DNA from: Clostridiales bacterium UBA1316
GTDB taxonomy: Bacteria; Bacillota; Clostridia; Oscillospirales; Oscillospiraceae
Length of the DNA stretch: 64,000 nt
Direction: 5' to 3'
Assembly (NCBI GenBank): GCA_002307055.1
Contig: DBTM01000051.1
Location: 1-64,000 of the forward strand
Shown: positions 8,424-16,912 of the stretch, piece by piece
Position numbering within the stretch: the first letter of the stretch is position 1
How the letters are laid out: each line of letters starts with the position of its first letter
The notes under the pieces: generated by a model
The model's input: only the letters and a program-made list of their open reading frames with translations
Told to the model about the DNA's origin: nothing
The model's database searches: none
Translations under genes and position numbers: made by a program

Positions 8424-9545
8424 TTATTTTGAATTAAATATTTTAAATATCGTATCGAACGGGTCTTCCTCCTGCGGCGGTTCCGGGGCGGGCTTCGTCT
8501 CACGGGCTTCTTTCTTCTCGACGGCTTCGGTAAAGAGCCCCGGCGGGGTGGGCTTATCAACTGCCTGCACTTGGGAGAGTGCCCTCGGCTTTTCGTCAAA
8601 ACGCGTTGCTATTATAGTGACGCGCATTTCGTCATCCATCGAACCTTCAAAATCATAACCGAAAATAATATTTGCATCGGGATGAGCTGCTTGATGAACA
8701 AGATTTGCTGCTATTTCAACTTCTTCAAGGCCCATATCATGTGAACCGGTTATATTAATAATAACACCTCTGGCACCATCGATTGATGTTTCCATTAGAG
8801 GACTTGATATCGCCTGCTTCGCTGCTTCTTCCGCTTTATTTTTGCCTGCAGAACGCCCAACACCCATATGCGCAATGCCCGCATCTTTCATAATCGATGT
8901 AACGTCAGCAAAGTCCAGGTTAATAAAGCCTGTTGTCCTGATGAGTTCCGAAATACTGACAACAGCCTGGCGCAGAACGTCGTCTGCGATGGCAAAGGCA
9001 TTGGCGAACGTCAGTTTCTGATCCGTTGCATTTTTCAGACGGTCATTCGGTATGATGAGCAGTGAGTCGACCTTGCCGAGCAGGCTTGTAATACCATCCT
9101 CTGCCTGCTGCATGCGGCGTTTGCCTTCAAAGCTGAACGGCTTTGTCACAACGCCAACGGTAAGTATACCTGCTTCTCTGGCAATATCGGCGACAATCGG
9201 CGCGGCGCCCGTACCCGTACCGCCGCCCATTCCGGCTGCTATAAAAACCATGTCTGTATTTTCTAATGCTTTGGCAATATTATTACGGCTCTCCTCAGCC
9301 GCTTTTTTCCCAACCTCGGGATTAGAGCCGGCGCCTTGACCGTGCGTCAATTTCTCACCGATTTGTATTTTTTGATCTGCATTGGATATGCCAAGTGCTG
9401 GCCTGTCCGTATTAACCGCTATAAATTCAACACCCTGTGTGCCGGCCTCAACCATCCTGTTGACAACATTGTTCCCCGCGCCACCGATTCCGACGACTTT
9501 AATCACAACGACGTTATCCGGACCACTCTCGAGGGTAATCGACAT
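8424..9545 (-). CDS. ftsZ: Cell division GTPase FtsZ
   Basis: A 373-residue tubulin homologue that polymerises into the Z ring. The G-box GGGTGTG is at residues 107-113, the N-terminal GGAGNN at 21-26, and the synergy loop has NLDFADV. After a disordered Pro/Glu linker the extreme C-terminus is DPFDTIFKIFNSK rather than the usual D-I-P-x-F-L-R peptide that contacts FtsA. No ftsA gene is present beside it. The gene is last in the division cluster but has its own sigma-A promoter in the 218-base gap after ftsQ. Confidence 0.98.
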   Translation of the reverse strand: MSITLESGPDNVVVIKVVGIGGAGNNVVNRMVEAGTQGVEFIAVNTDRPALGISNADQKIQIGEKLTHGQGAGSNPEVGKKAAEESRNNIAKALENTDMVFIAAGMGGGTGTGAAPIVADIAREAGILTVGVVTKPFSFEGKRRMQQAEDGITSLLGKVDSLLIIPNDRLKNATDQKLTFANAFAIADDVLRQAVVSISELIRTTGFINLDFADVTSIMKDAGIAHMGVGRSAGKNKAEEAAKQAISSPLMETSIDGARGVIINITGSHDMGLEEVEIAANLVHQAAHPDANIIFGYDFEGSMDDEMRVTIIATRFDEKPRALSQVQAVDKPTPPGLFTEAVEKKEARETKPAPEPPQEEDPFDTIFKIFNSK

Positions 9546-9657
9546 ACTCTAATCCTCCTGTATATGATACTAATCTTTCGCAGACAATATAATTCCAATA
9601 TGGTAGCATTGCCAGAATAGCTAACGAATTTCATATATTATTTCAATATTATTGTTT

Positions 9658-9686
9658 ATTTTATAACTATTTTCCGTTCAGGTCAA
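9658..9686 (-). promoter_or_regulatory. Sigma-A promoter of ftsZ
   Basis: On the minus strand, -35 TTGACC (9681-9686) and -10 TAAAAT (9658-9663) with a 17-base spacer, about 110 bases upstream of the ftsZ ATG. It allows ftsZ expression independent of the upstream dcw operon. The rest of the ftsQ-ftsZ gap is AT-rich with a short ATTATCGATAAT palindrome. Confidence 0.75.
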
Positions 9687-9763
9687 TAGTTCACATAATA
9701 TTAATTTCGATTATCGATAATAATTTTGTATTTTTTTGCTAAATTGTGGCACCCAATCTGTCA

Positions 9764-10510
9764 TTATGGTATAAAATGAGGCTCTCCTTCGTCCGACAAA
9801 CTGATTTTTCCTTTGTCGTCCGGTGTTAACTGCGAGATGACCTGCTGCATTAATTCAAGCTTATGATCAGCGTTTTCTCCGCTGCCCAGCTCGACTGTGA
9901 AGCGATCGCTGTATGTAAAGCTGATGTTCCCGATATTCGACATGTCGATTGTACCGACCTGATTGGATAAGCCCGCTTTATAAATCGCACTGAGTATATC
10001 TGTCAGATATTGAAGCTTCGTCTGCTGACTGTCATCGACGATAATCTGCCGTCCCTCAACCATGTTAACCGGATCCATACCGGTTATTTTTATTTTACGA
10101 GCAGCATTGCTGTCGTCGGTTTTTTCAAGTACCCTCGCCTTTTGATCAACCATCCACCAGCTGCCGCTGAAGCTGACGACAGCAATCGGTTCGCTTTCGG
10201 TAACGCTGATGACAATCTTGTCGGGAACGACCTTATCAATGTCGATTTCACTGAGGTAAGGCAGGATTAAGCTAATATTTTCGGAGACGGCTTTGGCATC
10301 CAGAATAATCAGATTATCCCCTTTTTTTATGCCGGAAGCCGTCAATATCTGCTCAGCGGTGTATTTTTTTTCACCCGTTATCTCAATACTGGATATGCGG
10401 AAAAAAACACTGATTCCGAAAATCGTTATGATGGCAATCAGGAGCACGGCGATCGGCGTATAAAGTACCGTGCCGCGCCGACGGCGTTTTTTGTATTTTT
10501 CTTCGGCCAT
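9764..10510 (-). CDS. ftsQ: Cell division protein FtsQ/DivIB
   Basis: A 248-residue bitopic membrane protein of the divisome. A short basic cytoplasmic tail (KYKKRRRRG) leads into one transmembrane helix (about residues 16-37). A POTRA domain follows (ISSIEITGEKKYTAEQILTA), then the FtsQ/DivIB beta domain. It forms the regulatory trimer with FtsL and DivIC-type proteins at the septum. The start is supported by AAGGAGG upstream. Its position between murA and ftsZ is as expected. Confidence 0.93.
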   Translation of the reverse strand: MAEEKYKKRRRRGTVLYTPIAVLLIAIITIFGISVFFRISSIEITGEKKYTAEQILTASGIKKGDNLIILDAKAVSENISLILPYLSEIDIDKVVPDKIVISVTESEPIAVVSFSGSWWMVDQKARVLEKTDDSNAARKIKITGMDPVNMVEGRQIIVDDSQQTKLQYLTDILSAIYKAGLSNQVGTIDMSNIGNISFTYSDRFTVELGSGENADHKLELMQQVISQLTPDDKGKISLSDEGEPHFIP

Positions 10511-10564
10511 ACCGTGCCTCCTTCATTCGTTCAGGTGATGTTCAGGTATAAATTCATAAAATAA

Positions 10565-11818
10565 TCATTCGAATCTCAATATATCTGCTCCCAGTGTTTC
10601 CAGAACACCGACGATATCATCATATCCTCTGTCGATGTGCGCCACACCTGATATTTCGGTTATGCTCTCAGCACCGAGCGCCGCTACGACCAGTGAAGCA
10701 CCGCCGCGGAGATCGGTTGCCGTGATAGGCGCGCCATGCAGCTTCTTGACGCCGCTGACAATGGCGACCCGTCCCTCCGTCTTGATATCGGCACCCATGC
10801 GAAGGAGCTCCGCCACATGGCGGTATCTGTTTTCGAAAATGTTTTCGACAAAGACGGTGGTTCCTTCAGCCGTCAGGCTTGCCGCCATAATCGGCGGCTG
10901 GGCATCTGTCGGGAAGCCCGGATACGGTTTTGTTATAATCGGCTTTACGGCTTTTCTCGGTTTTTCCGCATTGATAAATATCGAATCAATGCCCGCTTTG
11001 ATCTCGCAGCCCATTTCCGCCAGAGTTTCCGTTACCGTCAGGATATGGCCGGGGCATATGCCTCTGAGCTCGACAGCGCCGCCGGTCGACGCGGCACATG
11101 CGAGATACGTTGCAGCAACAATGCGGTCGGGTATCACCCAGTGCTCTGTATTTCCCTTTTTGCCGCAGCCTTCTATCGTAATTATCGGCGTCCCGGCACC
11201 ATGTGCCTTAATACCCAAACGCCTCAGATAGCTTTGTAGGTCCCATATTTCCGGCTCACACGCCGCATTTGATATAATCGTTGTACCCGAGCATTTAGCG
11301 GCGGCCAGCATGGTGTTTTCTGTTGCACCGACACTTGGAAAGGTCAGATTCACGCGGCAGCCTTTAAGATTTTTCGCCTTGCAGATAATTTTGCCGCCCT
11401 CTTCATCAATCTCCGCGCCCATCGCGCGCAGCGCCGACAGATGAAGATCAATAGGCCTGGGGCCAAGCTCACAGCCGCCCGGCATTGAAAGAACGGCTTC
11501 ACCCAGACGCGCCAATATGGCACCCAGGAAGATAACTGACGACCGCATTTCCCGCATAAGTTCATGCGGAATATCGCTGCGAGTCAGCGTTTTCGAATCG
11601 ACATAGACCTTTTCACCCTCGCGGTTAACAGTGCAGCCCAAATGGACAAGTATTTGGATTGCCGCGTCAACATCACTCAGGTTCGGACAATTATGTATCA
11701 CTGTCTCGCCGCATGCGAGAAGAGATGCCGCCATAATCGGCAGAACACTGTTTTTGGCTCCGTGCACAGTGACAGAACCATACAACCGTCTTCCGCCATC
11801 AATACGTATTATACTCAT
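10565..11818 (-). CDS. murA: UDP-N-acetylglucosamine 1-carboxyvinyltransferase
   Basis: A 417-residue enzyme catalysing the first committed step of peptidoglycan synthesis, transfer of enolpyruvate from PEP to UDP-GlcNAc. The catalytic Cys116 lies in MPGGCELGPRPID (the site alkylated by fosfomycin), and Lys22 is in HGAKNSVLPI. The start ATG 11818 is preceded by GGGGG and begins SIIRIDGG like its homologues; an upstream ATG at 11896 reaches into murG and lacks a ribosome site. It lies between murG and ftsQ. Confidence 0.97.
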   Translation of the reverse strand: MSIIRIDGGRRLYGSVTVHGAKNSVLPIMAASLLACGETVIHNCPNLSDVDAAIQILVHLGCTVNREGEKVYVDSKTLTRSDIPHELMREMRSSVIFLGAILARLGEAVLSMPGGCELGPRPIDLHLSALRAMGAEIDEEGGKIICKAKNLKGCRVNLTFPSVGATENTMLAAAKCSGTTIISNAACEPEIWDLQSYLRRLGIKAHGAGTPIITIEGCGKKGNTEHWVIPDRIVAATYLACAASTGGAVELRGICPGHILTVTETLAEMGCEIKAGIDSIFINAEKPRKAVKPIITKPYPGFPTDAQPPIMAASLTAEGTTVFVENIFENRYRHVAELLRMGADIKTEGRVAIVSGVKKLHGAPITATDLRGGASLVVAALGAESITEISGVAHIDRGYDDIVGVLETLGADILRFE

Positions 11819-11889
11819 AGTCAACCCCCGAAAACAGCATATAAATATCTGTATGCCGTATACTATGTCCAGAGGCTGTCTTTCGTTAA

Positions 11890-13011
11890 TCAGCACATTG
11901 AAATAATTAGCTCCGCAATTCTTTTAGCCGAATCCGGGACGCCGGCTCGCTTCATCGCTACCGCCATTGCCGCAAGTTTCTTTTTATTACCGAGCAGTTT
12001 CTCGACTGTTTGATAGAGCTGTTCGCCGGTGCATTCCTTTTCATGGATGACGAGTGCCCCGCCTGTTTTTTCAAGCTGAAAAGCATTTTTTTCCTGATGA
12101 TTGTTTGTCACATTCGGAGATGGAATAAGGATGGCGGGTTTTCCCAGATACGTGAGCTCAGCAATCGTCGACGCACCTGCCCGGGAAACAATCAGGTCAG
12201 ATGCCGCCATGACGGACGGCATATTGTCTATATAGGTTCTGATATCTATCCACGACGGTATATGCATACCAACCGATTTATCGTGCAGTTTTTTCTTCAA
12301 TGCTTCCGCCGACAGAGCGCTGCCGCCTGTGGCGTGGATATGGTTAAACAGCCTGCTTTCAACGTTGAGTACGATAAAATCCGCGATAATATCATTCATT
12401 ATTTCCGCGCCAAGCGAGCCCCAGAAGGAGACGACAAGCGGCCGTCCATCAATACCGAGCATCAGGCGCGCGTCACTTTTATTGTTTGTGATAAAACCTT
12501 TTCTGATCGGCGTACCGGTAAACACGACTTTAGCGGGGTATTTATAAAGGTTAGAGACATCGGGAAACGCAACTAATATCTTATCAACTGTCCCGGTGAG
12601 CATCCTCGTTGTCAGCCCCGGCACCGCGTTTGATTCGTGGATAAACGTCGGCACTCCCATTTGAGCAGCTTTTTTAAGCACGGGATAGCAAACATATCCG
12701 CCGGTGCCGATGACTGCATCCGGCTTAAACCGGTTAATAATTTCGGCAGACTGCGCGGCGGCGGCAGCAAGGCTTTGTATCGTTTTTACATTTCGTATAA
12801 TGTTGTTGGGGGTAATGCTTCTTTCAAAGCCGCTGATCTTAATGTTTTCAATGTCGTAACCCGCCTGAGGGACAAGCTTGTTCTCCAAGCGTCTGCCGGA
12901 CCCGATAAACTTAATTTTCGAGTCTGGCATCATGCGTATCATTTCATCAGCCAGAGCCAGAGCCGGATTGATATGACCGGCTGTGCCTCCGCATGTCAAA
13001 AGAAATTTCAT
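11890..13011 (-). CDS. murG: UDP-GlcNAc:lipid I N-acetylglucosaminyltransferase
   Basis: A 373-residue GT28 glycosyltransferase that converts lipid I to lipid II at the inner face of the membrane. The N-terminal glycine-rich loop is LLTCGGTAGHINPALALA (about 4-21), and the donor-site motif ASDLIVSRAGASTIAEL is near residue 275. GGAGG precedes the ATG. It sits immediately after ftsW/spoVE, the usual order. Confidence 0.97.
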   Translation of the reverse strand: MKFLLTCGGTAGHINPALALADEMIRMMPDSKIKFIGSGRRLENKLVPQAGYDIENIKISGFERSITPNNIIRNVKTIQSLAAAAAQSAEIINRFKPDAVIGTGGYVCYPVLKKAAQMGVPTFIHESNAVPGLTTRMLTGTVDKILVAFPDVSNLYKYPAKVVFTGTPIRKGFITNNKSDARLMLGIDGRPLVVSFWGSLGAEIMNDIIADFIVLNVESRLFNHIHATGGSALSAEALKKKLHDKSVGMHIPSWIDIRTYIDNMPSVMAASDLIVSRAGASTIAELTYLGKPAILIPSPNVTNNHQEKNAFQLEKTGGALVIHEKECTGEQLYQTVEKLLGNKKKLAAMAVAMKRAGVPDSAKRIAELIISMC

Positions 13012-13039
13012 TTCTTATCCTCCGGCGCTCAGAGCTTAG

Positions 13040-14305
13040 TTAGCCCGCTTTCACGATTGGTATATCTCTTGAAACCGATAAAATAATGCCCATTTCGACA
13101 AGTTGAATCCATAACGCCGTACCGCCGTAGCTGAAAAACGGAAGGGAAATGCCGGTACTCGGCAGCAGATTCGTAACAACACCGACATTGAGAAAAACTT
13201 GAATAGCCAGCAGGCTTGTGAGGCCGGTGACAACCAGCGACCCAAATCTGTCCCTGGCGTGCAGCGCCAGCCAGAACCCGCGTACAATCAGGAGCGCAAA
13301 CAGGAGTAAAATCAGAATAGCGCCGACGTATCCGAGCTCTTCGCATACGACTGAAAAAATGTAGTCGTTATGCTCCTCCGGCAGATAGAGATACTTCTGT
13401 CGTCCCTGTCCAAGCCCCTCCCCCATAAGACCTCCCGAGCCGATAGCATAGAGCGACTGGAGAATCTGATAGGAGGTGTCCCCGGGGTCTGATTCGGGGT
13501 GCAGCCAGGCTGTAATTCGGTCTGACGCGTATGAAAATTTTGTTATCGTAATAAAAGCCACGACAGCGATAAGAATACCCCCAATGACAAACCACTGCGC
13601 TTTTGTCCCGCCGGCAAACATCATGATTGCTGCGAGTGCGATAATGATAACCGAAGCTGAAAGGTGAGGCTCCTTAAAGAGCAGTCCGACAATGATGACG
13701 ACGACGAGAGCAAACGGGGCAACACCATACTTGACTGTTTTCATTTTTTCTTTATATGTACATATCATCAAGGAAAACAGCAAGACTTCGGCAAGCTTTG
13801 CGATTTCGGAGGGCTGGAAGGTCGTAAAGCCAAGATTTATCCATCTGCGCGCACCGTTTTCCACTGAGCCGATGACCAGTACGGCAGCCAGCAGAATGAT
13901 CGATATGACCATGAGCGGCAGAGCGAATTTCCTGAAATAAGCCACCTTGAATCTTGAAACAAGAAGCATCAATATCACGCCGCTGACGGCGAAGAACAGC
14001 TGATGGCTGAAATATTTCAGCGGGTCGGGTTTGAGAAGGTCCGCCGAGGTGTAATACGCTCTGGCAAAGCTGGCTGACAGCACCATCACAACGCCGATGG
14101 CAAGAATCACGAGTGTCAATACTAAAAACGGCAGATCCAAGCTGCCTCTTTTTACCTTTTTATCGATCCGGTAATCATCAATTTGTCTTCTGTTCGGCAC
14201 CGGAGGTGAAACCGCCTGTGCTGTCTTCGTGACTGCATTCGGTGCCGCCGTCTTAGATACGGATGCGGCTTGAGCTCTATAAGGCCGAGACTGATTTGCT
14301 GCCAT
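13040..14305 (-). CDS. ftsW: SEDS lipid II polymerase FtsW/SpoVE
   Basis: A 421-residue SEDS-family protein with an unusually long basic N-terminal tail (about 55 residues, Ala/Pro-rich) followed by ten hydrophobic helices. SEDS signatures seen are NGARRWINLGFTTFQPSE and, toward the C-terminus, STGISLPFFSYGG. It is the glycosyltransferase partner of a class B PBP, here presumably the SpoVD/FtsI protein encoded upstream. Whether it serves vegetative division (FtsW), spore cortex (SpoVE) or both cannot be told from sequence. The start has AGGGAGG. Confidence 0.92.
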   Translation of the reverse strand: MAANQSRPYRAQAASVSKTAAPNAVTKTAQAVSPPVPNRRQIDDYRIDKKVKRGSLDLPFLVLTLVILAIGVVMVLSASFARAYYTSADLLKPDPLKYFSHQLFFAVSGVILMLLVSRFKVAYFRKFALPLMVISIILLAAVLVIGSVENGARRWINLGFTTFQPSEIAKLAEVLLFSLMICTYKEKMKTVKYGVAPFALVVVIIVGLLFKEPHLSASVIIIALAAIMMFAGGTKAQWFVIGGILIAVVAFITITKFSYASDRITAWLHPESDPGDTSYQILQSLYAIGSGGLMGEGLGQGRQKYLYLPEEHNDYIFSVVCEELGYVGAILILLLFALLIVRGFWLALHARDRFGSLVVTGLTSLLAIQVFLNVGVVTNLLPSTGISLPFFSYGGTALWIQLVEMGIILSVSRDIPIVKAG

Positions 14306-14347
14306 TATTTGCCCTCCCTTTGAGCTGCGTTTTGACGAGTTTTACGG

Positions 14348-15340
14348 TCAGACGGCAAATCTTGAACTGACTGCGAAAAATGACAATACCGCAAATATTG
14401 CCGAAATCGATAAGAATACAAAAAACAGCCTATATTCGCTCCAACCGCACATTTCAAAATGGTGGTGCAGCGGCGCCATCTTAAAAACCCGCTTGCCTTT
14501 TGTTAACTTGAAATAGGAGATTTGAATAACATCCGATAAAATCTCAACGACATAGATGATACCCAGCGGGAGAATAATCAACGGTATATTCATAACAAAC
14601 GCCATGGCGCAGACCACGCCTCCGAGGAACAGCGAACCGGTGTCGCCCATAATGACGCGCGCCGGATGGAAATTAAAAATTAAGAAGCCGACGAGCCCGC
14701 CGCAGAGGGCTGCGGCAAAAACGCCCAGGTATGTGTAGCTCCAGATAAAAGCGATCGCCGTATAGCAGACAGCGACGGGGATAGACACACCGGTCACGAG
14801 GCCGTCGACACCATCTGTAATATTCACCGCGTTGACTGTAGCAATGATAATAAATGCCGCGAACACCAAATAGATCGGCTCTGGAATCTGGTATGTCATG
14901 TTAAAAAACGGAATGTACAGATTGGGCTGCAGGTAGCCTGCCAAACGCAACAGTAAGACGAAAACCACAGCGACGACGAGTTGAAGCAGAAATTTTTGCT
15001 GCGCTGTCAAGCCCAGGTTCCTTTTCTTCACGACCTTTTCATAATCGTCTAAAAAACCGATAAAGCCGAAAATCAGGGCAAAAACAAGAATATATATATG
15101 GCCGAATTCACCGTGACGCATATCGTTATACCCGGCAATCAAGCACGCGGCGGTTATACCGGCAATAAACATAAGACCGCCCATCGTCGGCGTCCCCTGC
15201 TTGCTTTTATGCCATACCGGCCCATCCTCTCTGATTGTCTGACCGGCTTTTTTCCGCCTGAGCATGGGTATAAGTATGAGGCCTGATATGATGGTAACAC
15301 CAAGAGATATGAGGAATGCGGTTATAAGCCTCATCATCAT
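14348..15340 (-). CDS. mraY: Phospho-N-acetylmuramoyl-pentapeptide transferase
   Basis: A 330-residue polytopic enzyme making lipid I from UDP-MurNAc-pentapeptide and undecaprenyl phosphate. Motifs: FLDDYEKVVKKRNLGLTAQQ, NAVNITDGVDGL, GDTGSLFLGG and APLHHHFEMCGW. Of several Met codons, ATG 15340 fits best (GAGGG 7 bases upstream). Only 23 bases separate it from murE, so murF, which often lies here, is missing from this locus. Confidence 0.96.
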   Translation of the reverse strand: MMMRLITAFLISLGVTIISGLILIPMLRRKKAGQTIREDGPVWHKSKQGTPTMGGLMFIAGITAACLIAGYNDMRHGEFGHIYILVFALIFGFIGFLDDYEKVVKKRNLGLTAQQKFLLQLVVAVVFVLLLRLAGYLQPNLYIPFFNMTYQIPEPIYLVFAAFIIIATVNAVNITDGVDGLVTGVSIPVAVCYTAIAFIWSYTYLGVFAAALCGGLVGFLIFNFHPARVIMGDTGSLFLGGVVCAMAFVMNIPLIILPLGIIYVVEILSDVIQISYFKLTKGKRVFKMAPLHHHFEMCGWSEYRLFFVFLSISAIFAVLSFFAVSSRFAV

Positions 15341-15363
15341 ACGTGATCCCTCTCCATCCAAGT

Positions 15364-16839
15364 TTATACGCTGGGCTCAGATTCAGCCGTGAGAATTTCA
15401 CGAACAATCTCTCTTTCGTCAAAATGAAATTTTTCTTTTCCGATAATCTGATAGGTTTCGTGGCCTTTTCCCGCCAGGATGATGATGTCGTTCGGACAAG
15501 CGTGCTCAAGAGCCCAGCCGATGGCTTCACGTCGATTTTCTATGGCAACATACGGTGTTTTTGTATCCTTCATGCCTTCGAGAATATCACCGATAATTTT
15601 CTCCGGTGCTTCTGTTCTGGGATTATCTGTTGTTACAATGGCAAAGTCGGATAGCCGCGACGCAATTTCTCCCATAAGCGGACGTTTTGTCGTATCTCTG
15701 TCTCCGCCGCAGCCGAAAAGCGTCACCAATCTGCCGTTCGTGGTTTCTCGTAATGACATAAGAATATTTTCCATAGCGTCGGATGTATGCGCGTAATCAA
15801 TAATGACTGTAAAATCCCGCCCTGTCGGGACAACCTCAATTCTGCCTTTCACACCGGTGCATACTTCGAGAGCTTCCGAGATGGCTGCCAATTCGAGGCC
15901 AAGCAGCATGCATGCTGTGATGGCAGCCAATGCGTTGTAAACTGTGAATCGAGCCGGTATATGGAGCACAATTGTCTGCAGCTGCTCCATCGTCAGCGCG
16001 CAGAATTCAACCTTATCAGCCGATAGTTTGATACGTTTTGCCACGACATCGGCTTCATCGTTTTCTGCCGAATATGTCATGACGGGGCATGAGGCGGCTT
16101 CAAGCATACAAGGTGCGTAAACGTCATCCAAATTAATGGCGGCTTTTTCAGACTGTGCAAACAAGAGTGCCTTAGCTTTTGCGTATTTGTCCATGGTTTT
16201 GTGGAAATCCAGATGCTCATGCGTCAAATTGGTGAAAACCCCGACCTCGAATTTGACCCCGTAAACTCTGTCTAAAAACAGAGCGTGTGAGGAAACCTCC
16301 ATCACAACATAGGTACAACCATCGTCTGCCATTTCTCTGAAGAGCTTCTGCAGCTCGTATGATTCCGGTGTTGTGCGCTCCGTCTGAACGAGCCTGTCAC
16401 CAATTAAATTATGGTTCGTGCCGATTAATCCGACTTTTGCGCCGGTGCACTTTTCAATTATCGTCTTAATCAGGTTCGTCGTCGTCGTTTTGCCGTTTGT
16501 CCCGGTTACGCCGATCATTTTCATTTCCGACGAGGGATTATTATACCAGTTTGAGGAGGCAACCGCAAGGGCGCGGCGTGTGTTCGGCGTAACAACATAC
16601 GGTACGCCGCTGTTCATTTTATCGCCCACCGGCTTTTCTTCGCAGAGAACACAGACCGCGCCATTTTCGACAGCAGCTTTTATATAGTCGTGCCCATCAC
16701 TCTCAAAGCCTCTGACCGCGACGAAAATATCCCCTTTGACCGTCGTCCGCGAATCATAGCTGACACCAGAAATTTCGAGCTCCATATCAGCATGATATTC
16801 TGTGACTGTAATTCCATTCAGCAAATGGGCAAGTTTCAT
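15364..16839 (-). CDS. murE: UDP-MurNAc-L-Ala-D-Glu:meso-diaminopimelate ligase
   Basis: A 491-residue ATP-dependent Mur ligase adding the third stem residue. The P-loop is GVTGTNGKTTTT. The specificity motif DNPRTEAPE is that of meso-diaminopimelate enzymes (lysine enzymes have D-D/N-P-N/A), so the cell wall is probably mDAP type. ATG 16839 has GGGGA 7 bases upstream and begins KLAHLLNGI; the longer frame to 16881 lacks a site. It follows the SpoVD-type PBP by 73 bases. Confidence 0.96.
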   Translation of the reverse strand: MKLAHLLNGITVTEYHADMELEISGVSYDSRTTVKGDIFVAVRGFESDGHDYIKAAVENGAVCVLCEEKPVGDKMNSGVPYVVTPNTRRALAVASSNWYNNPSSEMKMIGVTGTNGKTTTTNLIKTIIEKCTGAKVGLIGTNHNLIGDRLVQTERTTPESYELQKLFREMADDGCTYVVMEVSSHALFLDRVYGVKFEVGVFTNLTHEHLDFHKTMDKYAKAKALLFAQSEKAAINLDDVYAPCMLEAASCPVMTYSAENDEADVVAKRIKLSADKVEFCALTMEQLQTIVLHIPARFTVYNALAAITACMLLGLELAAISEALEVCTGVKGRIEVVPTGRDFTVIIDYAHTSDAMENILMSLRETTNGRLVTLFGCGGDRDTTKRPLMGEIASRLSDFAIVTTDNPRTEAPEKIIGDILEGMKDTKTPYVAIENRREAIGWALEHACPNDIIILAGKGHETYQIIGKEKFHFDEREIVREILTAESEPSV

Positions 16840-16912
16840 GGTATATTCCCCTATCCGAGTGCAGATTCTTAGTAATTTCAAGTATACTTATAATCAGTGT
16901 GTGTTATTTCAA